Source: Anoplolepis gracilipes (lineage: Eukaryota > Arthropoda > Insecta > Hymenoptera > Formicidae). Taken from it: 64,000 bases of DNA. Positions 26,958-36,505 of the stretch are shown here, one piece after another. The position numbers were made by a program, and so were the translations under genes. Location of the stretch: positions 407,501-471,500 of the forward strand of contig NC_132972.1 in NCBI RefSeq assembly GCF_047496725.1. Direction: 5' to 3'. Position 1 is the stretch's first letter. Every line of letters begins with the position of its first letter. The notes beneath the pieces are model-generated. The model was not told the DNA's origin. It did not search any database and saw only the letters and a list, made by a program, of their open reading frames with translations.

Positions 26958-27239
26958 TTCCGATCACATTCGGCCACACTCGGTTACGCTCGGTCACATT
27001 TGTGAATAGAACGAAATACGCGTTCAAAAAATTTCTGATCGGGGCCGCGATCGCCCACAGATATTACATTCGCGATATAAAAAAAAAAAAAAAAAAACAC
27101 ATTATCGCGCTCAAGCGGATTAATTACACGCCGGAAAGTCCATAGATTGATTCGGCCCGTTAAACGCGTCGTGTTTTTCGATAGCGTCGGAATTTTAAGT
27201 GTCACAGCGGAATAAGACGTATCGCCTGTTACAGGAATA

Positions 27240-27850
27240 TCTACCTCGAGCAATGACGTCACTCCCCTCCCTTTCAATTAGAGTCACCTTCTCCGATAAA
27301 TCCGCGATTTTTGACATTTCCTTCGATGTTCGCGGCTACCCGTCGACACTCCGTCGATACTCCTCGAATGCTAGAGAACTCGCGACGATGACGTAATATG
27401 ACGATGAAACGATATCCCCAGCAAAGCGTTCTACCTCTCCCTCCACCCCTCTCGCAATTCGAGTTTCATCTCCGATGAATCAGCGAATTTTTGACGCGTC
27501 CTTTGATACTCGCGGATATCCGTCGACACTCCACGAAATGCTGAAAGACTCTTATCGATCGAGCGGATAACTCCGAAATATGCACGCGAAAGAAACGACA
27601 CGTATCGATACATATTGCAGGATCGAACGATCTCGAAGATCGCGAACCGCTACCGATTGCGGCAAATGCATGCGGACTAATCTCTCTCGTGACTACGGCC
27701 TGTTTCTAAACCTGACATACGCACGTAGGCGATATTAATTCCAAAAATCGACGAAAACGACGCGGGGCGATCGCGATACGACTCGACTCCGCGGATACTG
27801 AACGCGAACTGATCGACGATATGACGTCACGTCGACTCGCCTGTATTCAT
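27240..27850 (+). repeat. GC-rich repeat family, locus B (partly duplicated)
   Basis: 27436-27787 matches the block at 15940-16345 at several ordered landmarks. Within this locus a second, shorter copy lies at about 27240-27400: both carry a CCCTCC-rich start, a (T/C)TCCGAT(A/G)AATC block, TTTTTGAC, a GAT(A/G)(T/C)TCGCGG block and CCGTCGACACTCC. The locus therefore holds about one and a half units. It is strongly CpG-rich in an AT-rich intron. It may be a mobile-element interior or regulatory DNA. Confidence 0.6.
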
Positions 27851-28055
27851 GTCACTATGCACGCGGCGGAAATTTTCCACGCATAAATATATTTTCGTTA
27901 ATATTTAAAGATTTCTTAGCAACGTTTGCTTTTATTATCGTGCTAAAAAAGGATTAATTATACGATTTTTCATACTTAATCATACTTATAAGACAGTCGC
28001 AATATTTTCTTTTAAGAAATCACGGATTAGAAAAATGAAAAATTACTGCGCGACA

Positions 28056-28393
28056 CACTGAGAGAAAAGTTATAGTAATAATAACCAAAAAAAAGTTTTA
28101 TTCACAGATTGCCGTTTTTCATTAGAAGAATTAGATAATTTTGTTAAGATGACAAAACGTAATATTTATGTGATTTTTTGTTGTTCTGGTAAGAAAATAT
28201 TTTGTTTTTAACTATAAAGAATGTTTGTACAGCATATAAAACAATTTTGTATTAGTAAATGAATTATTATATAATTAAATCAAAGAATTAAAATTGATGT
28301 AATAACCAACGGTTTAATTGATCACATACCAACAAATAGTTTTGGCGTCTGTAACCAAATTTTGGTTATTGATACAAAACATTTCTCTCACTG
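28056..28393. mobile_element. MITE of about 338 bp with inverted ends
   Basis: The left end reads CACTGAGAGAAAAGTT and continues to AATAACCAAAA; the right end on the minus strand reads CAGTGAGAGAAATGTTTTG, then AATAACCAAAA. The inverted repeats are therefore about 35 bp. The interior is AT-rich with no transposase frame. The element lies in intron 1 of the precursor gene. The target-site duplication is not clear (CA on both sides), so the superfamily is left open. Confidence 0.75.
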
Positions 28394-30352
28394 CATAAGC
28401 GCTCGATTGACTTGGCGCTATTTATTTGGTAGCGATTAACCAATCAGGATGAAAGGAGCAAAGATTTTTCATCTCAATGAATCGATTATATTTGTAGCAT
28501 TTGTAGTGCCAAGTTGAATGCAGTTGTGAAACTAACATAGTAATGCCGATCACATAATATCTAATATATTTAACTTTTTATTTCTAAAGACGGAAAAGAC
28601 TCTTTAATATTATAACGTTTTATCGCTAAATTAATATTAATTATTTAAAATAATGTAATTATTTAAATAATATTATTTAAATTATTTAAACAAGAATATT
28701 AATTATTTAAAATGAAATTAATAATTGCTCGATATTTGCGAGTTATGACATGGAAAATATATATACAAATAAATGCATTAAATTAAAATAATACAAATAT
28801 GTGTGTATCATGATAATACGATCAAGTGCAAATCATATACATTAAAGAGACAATTCGGAAAATTTAAAGAATATGTGCGTCTTCAACGAGACGTGAAATG
28901 TTTTGGCGAGAAACCGAGAAAAGTACTATTCTTTCATCCACGATTCATTAATTTTACAATTTCAACATAATCATTAGAATTCAACGATGCGTACATAGTT
29001 ATAGGTGCATCTTGCGATATATGATTTATAATAAAAGGAAAGCCGCACAGAGAACGTCGCGTTATAAAAACAACGTGATAATTGTTTCAGAGTTTCGAAA
29101 ATATTATACTTCGACATTCGACAAACGAAAGTATAACATATATGTACCTTTTATATTTTTTTATGTCTTATATATTTTCTGTCCGTATTTTTCTGCATAC
29201 GCGAATAAAATATATTATTATTGACATGTACATTAACCATATGTTACACGCATAATGTGCTACGATATATTTGTGGTGCTTCTTACAATTTATTAATTTT
29301 TATTTTAATTTTGCAGTTTATTATTATATTAAGTTATTTTATTCTTCTATATGTTTTCTAACTTGCAAACGATTCGAAATATATAGAAGCTATAGATATA
29401 TTGAAATATATCCATTAAAACTTACTGAAAATGAGTAGATATTTATAATAGTGTATTTTTTTTTAATTAACATTTATAATTTTTTCAGGGAAATTATGAT
29501 TCTCTAAAAATTTTGTATTTCTAAGTGATATTTTAGCTCGCCTATATACATATATGTACATGCCTATGTATGTGCATATATAATATATGTAAAAAAAAGA
29601 TGAAAATTTTTACTTCATTTTCTATCTTCTTTTCAATTTTAATTTACTTTGATTTGTTACACTTTTTGCAGATTATTTAGAATTAAAATCAAAATTATAA
29701 TCATATTTTCATAAACAATGATTGGAAAAATTAACATAAAAATGCAGCCTAAAACAATATTACTTTATTTTAAACAAAAATATAAATTCTCCGAGTTATT
29801 CATTTTTTTTTGTCAAATATAAAACTAAATCTAACTGATATCAACTATATTCAAGAATAAATATTTTGAATAAACATTAAAGTGTTTTGATAGCTAGAGT
29901 GTTTCTCCGCAAAACAAAATAAACGAAATAGAATGCAACGAAAAATGACCAAGGTATGATACATGTATCCATGTAAGCGCGTTTACACGGGTATTTGGCA
30001 CAGTTGACAAATCAAAAGTAAATATCAGCAAATGGACTCTACACGGAGGGGGGAACGACGACAGCTCCCGCTTTACTACGCTTTTATCTTTTCAATTACC
30101 ATCCGTGCCTCGCTGGCAATTAAATATCGTTAAACTGTGCCCGGATTGCGGCCGAGAGCGTGCAGAACTCTGACCTGACTATATGTCGTCGAAGCGACTC
30201 GTTTCATTATACGTTTACGAGCTAGCACGTGTTACGCGAATTTGATTCTCCCTCCATCTGCATTTATCACCTTCACGCTTTGCTATGCAAACGATTTTCT
30301 TATATTAGCGCTGTATTTAATCACTGAGATTTCCAAATTCGAGAAATATTGA

Positions 30353-30696
30353 ATATAATCCTATTTTTGAGAAATTAAAAATAAACAAAGTAAATTTTTT
30401 ATAGAAAATTGAAAAGGAAAAATAATAATGATAAAGATTCAGCGATATAAATGAAAGATGATTGATAAATATCTTATGAATGATAGAAAACCAATGAGTA
30501 TTCAAACTGTAAATTGAAAATCATATAATCATATTTTTGAGAAATTAAAAATAAACAAAGTAAATTTTTTATAGAAAATTGAAAAGGAAAAATAATAAAT
30601 AATGATAAAGATTCAGTGATATAAATAAAAGATGATTGATCAATATCTTATGAATGATAGAAAATCAATGAGTATTCAAACTGTAAATTGAAAATC
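30353..30696 (+). repeat. Recent tandem duplication, two 170-174 bp copies
   Basis: 30353-30522 and 30523-30696 are nearly identical, starting ATATAATC and ending TGTAAATTGAAAATC. The second copy has a 4-bp insertion in an AATAAT run and a few substitutions. High identity implies a recent event. It lies about 290 bp upstream of precursor exon 2. Confidence 0.95.
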
Positions 30697-30782
30697 TAAT
30701 TGCTATAATAAGTTGATATTTATATATTTATTAAAGATATGATGAAAGTTTAATAACTGTTGGCACAGTTACTTTAGTTTAG

Positions 30783-30875
30783 CATAAAATTAACACATCT
30801 CCAAGTTTGACGAACGAAGAAGCTAGGAAACGCATGGCAAGAGACATTAAGTGGTTCTTTGATGAGGATGCCTAG
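30783..30875 (+). other. Exon-like frame before precursor exon 2
   Basis: After a plausible acceptor (ttactttagtttag) a 30-codon frame runs to TAG at 30873-30875 and contains SLTNEEARKRMARDIKWFF then DEDA. Its codon use and charged composition look protein-coding. It cannot follow precursor exon 1 in phase (it would read GCA TAA). It could be an alternative terminal exon of another transcript, or a dead duplicate of exon 2, whose IQWFP resembles IKWFF here. The function is unknown. Confidence 0.35.
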
Positions 30876-30984
30876 CTCTTCAAGTAGTTCAATTTACTTC
30901 ATATTATATGTTCGAAGTGTAACCAAGTGCGGTGATTAACCCTCGCCTTTAGGACCAAGTATACAGCGACTGTCTTGTTTGCAG

Positions 30985-31096
30985 ATTATACTGACTCGAG
31001 ACAGCTCGAGAAGAACCTCGCGGTTTCAAGGGAGAGAAACAACATTCAGTGGTTTCCGAATTACAACTGGAAACCGCCCCAGCATTATGGCCTGAG
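30985..31096 (+). CDS. Secreted precursor gene, exon 2
   Basis: The exon follows a strong acceptor (tgtcttgtttgcag) and encodes residues 31 (completed) to 67, beginning YTDSRQLEKN and containing the aromatic/proline segment NIQWFPNYNWKPPQHYGL. It ends at CTGAG|GTAT in phase 2, and the AG joins the G of exon 3 to make AGG (Arg68). The frame is open for another 20 codons past the donor, so read-through into a short alternative C-terminus is conceivable. The aromatic-rich segment lies just after the signal peptide and an acidic spacer, which would fit an N-terminal peptide of a precursor, but no known peptide is recognised. Confidence 0.7.
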
Positions 31097-31473
31097 GTAT
31101 TTCGGTAAACCGCAGTCAGTCACTGCGTTGATCCAATACACAAAATGTTTATAAAATCCCCATTTCAATTCCTGTTTTTTTAAAAATCCTTGCGTTCAGA
31201 TTTAAAAAAAAATATATATATATATAACAATATAAAAAATATTTAAGCTGTATTACAAACAGTATATTCTCTCTTTTTTTTCCTCCAAAAATTCGATAAG
31301 TCATAAGACTGTTTAAGAATTCATTTTTTATAAAGATTATTAAAAGAGGCACGGTGTATTTGAAAAACAATAATTATAAATTATGAGTAAATAAGTCTTT
31401 ATAAGCGAAACAATTTATGAAATAATAGATTATTGCAAATAAAATTAAAACGAGGCCGGCTATTTTCCAACAG

Positions 31474-31693
31474 GAAAGAATCGACGGAGGAAAAAGCGGG
31501 GATGAAATTTACAAAACCCGAGGATCTAGAACAAAGGATAGCGGATCCATGGATAAAGAAAATGCAAGAGATAAGCCGACAGAAGAGAGAAAAATGGGTA
31601 CCATACAAAAGAAACGAGAACGAAAAACTCGCCCTCGACAATGTCGAAGAAACTACGAGAGCGAACAAACTTACAAACGATGAATCGATCACG
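31474..31693 (+). CDS. Secreted precursor gene, exon 3
   Basis: The acceptor is ctattttccaacag and the donor ACG|GTGAGA. The exon encodes residues 68-141 and is highly charged, starting KESTEEKAGM. It contains two KR pairs at residues 105-106 and 113-114 that frame the hexapeptide EKWVPY; KR pairs are the usual prohormone-convertase sites. An upstream segment DPWIKKM and a downstream Lys/Asn/Thr-rich stretch complete it. The exon enters in phase 2 and leaves in phase 0. A 90-codon open frame on the + strand extends upstream of the acceptor (from 31433), but the phase match with exon 2 favours the start given here. Confidence 0.75.
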
Positions 31694-31955
31694 GTGAGAA
31701 CATAAGGAAATTGCTCTTTTTATAGAGATAGCATTAAGTTAACGCACAAGTACTTCGCTACTTTGATACAGAATATCCGAAACAACTAAGTACAACTAAG
31801 TACAAAGACAAATTGTTTTTTGATATTCTTCGTAATATTTTTCCTGTATCAGGTTTGTGTATGCGTGTGTGCGTGTGAGACACTATAATATTACATATTA
31901 CATACTTTCATAATGTGTTTATAATATTGATCATTTTCATTTTATTTTATTTTAG

Positions 31956-32066
31956 ATACCAACGTTTTCGGCGGAAAACGCAGAATACGATAAAAATGTA
32001 AAGAGAGCAGCAGGAAGTCGTATGAATTTATTTAAAGGAAGCAAATTGTCACAAGTAAATGTGGAA
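31956..32066 (+). CDS. Secreted precursor gene, exon 4
   Basis: A 111-nt exon with a strong pyrimidine-tract acceptor (ttttattttattttag) and donor GAA|GTAGGT, phase 0 at both ends. It encodes residues 142-178: IPTFSAENAEYDKNVKR, followed by AAGSRMNLFKGSK and LSQVNVE. The KR at residues 157-158 is another potential convertase site. Because the exon is phase-neutral it could be skipped without disturbing the frame. Confidence 0.7.
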
Positions 32067-32316
32067 GTAGGTCACAATTATAAAATTAAATTTAACTTAT
32101 CAACCAAATTTAATATTAAACATTTTATAATTTAAAATAAATGGTATGTGCAATATATATTGTTACGTCCGCGGAGCGAATTCGATATTATACAATTGAA
32201 TATAAGAAATATATATAAATTCACATTACTAAAATTATCTCGTTCAAAAGTTAATTTAGCAAAAAGACGCTAATTAGTTAATAAAATAATTCATGTTAAT
32301 TAATATATTTTTATTT

Positions 32317-32318
<2 letters not shown>

Positions 32319-32355
<37 letters not shown>
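32319..32355 (+). repeat. (TA)n microsatellite in intron 4
   Basis: TA dinucleotide run within the 520-bp intron between exons 4 and 5 of the precursor gene. Confidence 0.9.
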
Positions 32356-32362
<7 letters not shown>

Positions 32363-32586
32363 ATATATATTTGTAAATCTGTCTATGTAAAACGTGTAAA
32401 ATTAGCTTTCCAAAACTCTTCTCATAACTTAAACATCTAACAATTTTTTTTAGACAAATATAAAATCATAAAAGCAATATTTTTTCTAGACTTTAGTAAA
32501 TGATAAAAATATAAGAGAAAGATATATAACTTTTAAATATATTTAATCTGATAAAAAAATTGTTATATAATTATTCCTTCTTACAG

Positions 32587-33717
32587 GAACTTAATCCTAC
32601 TATTCTGATGACACTTGCACAACCTTTAATAGATCAAGACGATGTGAACGTGAAAGATCTCGATAATGTAGAAATTATTCAAGAAGCATCCGCTGTACCT
32701 CATCGTCGACATAAGGACTATGAAATATCTGATATAAAGGAAGATGTATTCGACAAACAAAGCACAGATTACAAGAAAAGCGAACTTGAGGAAGATCGCT
32801 CGCTCATCTCCAAAGTGAATTCGCATTCTAAAGAATCAATCTCACAGGACTCGACAACTCAGCATGGTTCTAATAGTACGCGTAGAAATATCAACAAAGT
32901 ATATTCAAATAGCAGTGAAAATTTAAATTATAAAGATAATTCCAAAGAATCTTCTGCGAAGGAATATCCGAAACAACCCAATCCCTCTCAAAATGATAAA
33001 GAGGAAACTAGCAATGACAGTAAGAAGTATGACGATAAGATCGTAACGACGAAACCCTTGACGCGGAAGAACAAGAAGGAAACAGACGATGCGAGGGAAG
33101 ACACGACAGGAAGACCACTGAATCATGGAGGATCGTTTCATTCTGGTAGATGGGGCATGAACGTATTGTCGCCACCTACGGAATTTCTAAAAGACATATT
33201 TCGACAATCGATGCGTCGGAAAAATGGAGAGCACACAGAAAGCGAGAAAGACGGAAGGCACGATTTGGTTGGTCGATGGGGCATGAGCGTCACTTCACGT
33301 CCGAAGGAATTCCACAAGAATACTTTAATGCAACGAACATCCGGAACTGAACCGTTGACCGTGAAACCGGAGTCAAGGCCAAGTCAAATCAAAAGAACTT
33401 CCGAACGTCGATCATTAATTGATCAAAGCTATTATAATTCGCAAGCGGACCCGACACAGCAATTAATAATTGACGAGCGTAACAAGGAACCAGCTGATAC
33501 TTTGTACGAAAAAGTTCCAAACAATTTTTATCATTTTCAAAATCCAAAACTCAACTATTGGAACAAGTATCAAACAAATGTTGATCTTAATAATCACCTG
33601 TTTCTAAAAAATCTAAAATTTCTGATCCAAGCTTTGCAATCGTATGTTGAACAGAATGATGTAGATATACCAATGTCTTGTCGTATACAAATTCCACACA
33701 TTCTATTCCGTATTTAA
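32587..33717 (+). CDS. Secreted precursor gene, exon 5 (repeat-motif C-terminal part)
   Basis: The terminal exon starts after acceptor ttccttcttacag in phase 0 and encodes residues 179-554 to TAA. Order: an acidic start (ELNPTILMTLAQPLIDQDD), a long Ser/Lys/Asn/Glu-rich and probably disordered stretch (about 230-350), then two copies of GRWGMxVxSxPxEFxK at residues 365 and 407 (codons 33145 and 33271), then a Lys/Arg-rich linker and a more structured Leu/Tyr-rich end. RR or KR pairs occur near residues 218, 277, 388, 447 and 452. Only one Cys (543) lies outside the signal peptide, so disulfide-built hormone families are unlikely. With the signal peptide and dibasic sites this suggests a neuropeptide- or cytokine-like precursor. 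The repeated motif matches no peptide family I know. A secreted disordered matrix protein is the main alternative. Confidence 0.8.
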   Translation, partial: ELNPTILMTLAQPLIDQDDVNVKDLDNVEIIQEASAVPHRRHKDYEISDIKEDVFDKQSTDYKKSELEEDRSLISKVNSHSKESISQDSTTQHGSNSTRRNINKVYSNSSENLNYKDNSKESSAKEYPKQPNPSQNDKEETSNDSKKYDDKIVTTKPLTRKNKKETDDAREDTTGRPLNHGGSFHSGRWGMNVLSPPTEFLKDIFRQSMRRKNGEHTESEKDGRHDLVGRWGMSVTSRPKEFHKNTLMQRTSGTEPLTVKPESRPSQIKRTSERRSLIDQSYYNSQADPTQQLIIDERNKEPADTLYEKVPNNFYHFQNPKLNYWNKYQTNVDLNNHLFLKNLKFLIQALQSYVEQNDVDIPMSCRIQIPHILFRI

Positions 33718-34560
33718 AAGAAGCTTTTCCTCAATTTGCTTTTATTTTATCTTATTATTGTTTTACTAGAATTGAATAATTATGAAAATTTATCGTTAAA
33801 AAATAATTATTTAAAAATTTTAAATATATATACATTAAATCAGAAATATTCTTTTACAATATTGATTAAAGATTTCTTGTCAAATAATAGTAAATGTTTA
33901 ATTTTTAATACAAATTACATTTTAAATGCCTTTCAATTAAATCTTTCTTATTTTTCCAGAACAATAATAATTTTTTTCATATGCTTTTATTATGTCGATT
34001 TTTCATTAGTTTCATCATAAAAACTATATGACAGTTAATTTATTTATTAATAATAATATGATAACATTATACACCCAATGAACACAAAATACAAAGACGT
34101 CAGATAAGCTTTCTTTCATAAAATAATATGAAATTGTTAATTTTTTTTTCTTATATTATCTTTATATCTTAATATAAAAAGAAATAGAAAAACTATTAAT
34201 ATTTTATTAAATTTGTATCAGTGAAATGAAATTACAATATTTTACATTTAATTAAATTTCTTGACAAGAGATAGTGAGAAATCTAATAATAAAAATTCCT
34301 AAACAGAGCAATAAACCAATATGATTGAACATAGTAAATAATTGTCTTGTTCACTCTATTAACGCAGCATATTGACATTTCATGATATTGTAACATCTCG
34401 TGGTATCTAATTAAGCATTTTACATGCAACCATGTAATTGTACTTTATGTACCCACGTTAATTGTACAAATCAGTACATATGTTTGTCTGATAACGCCTT
34501 TTGTCTACTTTTCCTTTTGCGGTCACGCGTATGTTTCTTCGTCACACAACTCGTTGCAAC
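33718..34560. other. 3' flank of the precursor gene
   Basis: AT-rich DNA after the stop codon, expected to contain the 3' UTR. ATTAAA occurs at about 33834 and an AATAAA at about 34306; neither can be assigned as the true poly(A) signal. No further coding frame is credible. Confidence 0.4.
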
Positions 34561-34567
34561 AAGGCAA

Positions 34568-34668
34568 TATAAAAGTTGTCGAGGAAAAACACGCAGGAAA
34601 TAAAACAACGTTCTACTAGAGTTAGCCTGAGAAAAGCGTCGTTCTCAGAAAAGAAATCCTCAGACATG
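34568..34668 (+). promoter_or_regulatory. TATA-box promoter with a first exon ending ATG|GT
   Basis: TATAAAAG at 34568-34575 is followed about 90 bases later by CAGACATG|GTAATA, where the ATG at 34666-34668 abuts a donor. This is the layout of many insect secreted-protein genes, whose first exon holds the 5' UTR and one to four codons. The transcription start should fall near 34598-34604. The second exon is not certain: the signal-peptide exon at 50940 has the right phase (0) but is 16 kb away. The + strand direction and position just after the precursor gene suggest a separate gene. Confidence 0.4.
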
Positions 34669-34868
34669 GTAATAAATTTGTTCGCAATATTAAAAACACG
34701 TGTCAGACTGCACCCTTAAGTTTTTTCATCACGTGTGACCGCACAAATATTTATACAAATCCTATATACATAATTTTACAAAATATTTTCTTCTTTTACT
34801 TCTTATAATATATTTAATACATCTTCTTCCATATATTTTTCTTTATAAAAACTTCAGTGAATATTTGC

Positions 34869-34871
<3 letters not shown>

Positions 34872-34907
<36 letters not shown>
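34872..34907 (+). repeat. (AT)n microsatellite
   Basis: AT dinucleotide run. Confidence 0.9.
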
Positions 34908-34910
<3 letters not shown>

Positions 34911-36496
34911 AAGATTGATGTACGATTATTTTATTTCTATTAACGTTCTCTTTCTATTTATTTTCATTTCATTCACACTTGGATCACTAAGAAATTGTCG
35001 TCATAAAATTCCTCAATCTCACGTTAAATACTATTAAAAATATACAAATTGTAAAAATAAATTTTAAAAGTAAAATAAGCTTTAAAATAATTGTATAAAA
35101 TAAAGGAGTCTCTATATTGCGATTCGCGCACAAGATATTGTCTCAGAGTGTGTTAATCAGTAATGATGGCTGTCATTAATAATGGATATGCATCGTGACG
35201 TAAAAAAGTGAAACTTTAGATGTGTGTGCATGTGTTATACGTCACAATAAAAAAATCATAAAAAAAATATTGCCATCTTTTACTACTATTGAAAATTCCG
35301 TGCTTTGTCAACATTTTACAATTTTTCTCGTTTTACTGATATAATTATATGTTCTGCGCATAGGTTTCCGTTTAACGATCTTGTTAGAGTGCTTGATGGC
35401 GTAATAAAATTTCCTCATCATAATACAACTTATATTACTTGTAAGAAAAATAGTTTGCTGTCATATTTATAAAAAGTATGTAATAAATATTTAAAAAAAA
35501 CTAAAAATTGGTAAAAACTTTGAAGCGAAAGATATAATAAAAGTTGCACAACAATAAATTAAGAAAAACTTTTCACATACAAATTGATTCGCTCTTCGAT
35601 AAATCATTTATATTTCCCATACTTTATATATGATATTACAGAAGATGACTATGAAAAGGTGTTACTCATATATAATCATGATATATAATTTCAAAGTTGT
35701 TATAAAGTTTTGTTGTGATAATAATGAATTTTGTCAGTCTGGGTAAAAAAAACTTATACATACGTGTAATATATCACAATTAATTTCCAAAGACTTTTAC
35801 AGTAAAAAATCTCAAAAGTTAAATAAAATTGAAAACAATCATTTTCTTGAGGAAAAAAAAAAATATTTATTCGACGGAAAAGAGACAGTATTGCCCTGGA
35901 GATGATAACGAATATAAATTCACAGAAATTGAATTAACAGTTACAAACCTTCATACGTTGTATAAAATGTTAACCGGCGATTCATCTTTTATTCAAAAGC
36001 ACAAATTTGCTGCTACGAGTATATAAACGTGACGTCAGAGCTTTTACGTGAACTAACATTAACAAAAGGGATCGACTGCACGACATTGGTTAAGTAGCAT
36101 TATAAAATCTCATATGAAAATTATCAACTATATATTTCAGTGCAAAAGTTGATATTTCTGAAAACGTCTAAATTGAAATAATAGCAATTAATGTAAATAG
36201 ATATTAATATAATTTCTATTGAATTTTTTAAATTAAAAATAAACTTAAAATTTAGAAAAGTCAATTTTATCGTCAAGCTGAAAATTAATATTATTACAAT
36301 CAATGATTTGTGTCAATATTAACCCACGTGTATCTAATTTAATATCAAGTCTTGCCTATAAGGAGTAAGTTGAAATAAAATAATGATAATCGGCCTAAAG
36401 AACTGAACTTCTGCAAAGTCATTATTTTGATACGTAAATTGCTTAATTGTTCGTACAGACTAAAGAGAATAATGTTTAAGAGAATAACGCAGAGGC

Positions 36497-36505
36497 TATA
36501 AAAGG
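36497..36505 (+). promoter_or_regulatory. Possible TATA box
   Basis: A perfect TATAAAAGG within a GC-richer patch. A 29-codon frame starts at the ATG at 36521, only 24 bases after the motif, so it is not a convincing product. No downstream exon was identified. Confidence 0.25.

Larger units (their letters stand above)
22239..30984 (+). other. Intron 1 of the precursor gene (8.7 kb)
   Basis: Mostly AT-rich sequence holding nested features listed separately: a (CA)n(TA)n tract, diverged tandem units at 26421-26957, GC-rich units at 27240-27850, a MITE at 28056-28393, a tandem duplication at 30353-30696 and an exon-like frame at 30783-30875. GC-richer patches at 22736-23000, 24050-24480 and 29940-30300 have no convincing coding frame and are candidates for regulatory DNA. 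Confidence 0.5.

Noticed and set aside
26801..27277. Overlapping open frames on both strands
   Set aside because: They run through diverged tandem repeats and a poly(A) tract and have no family match.
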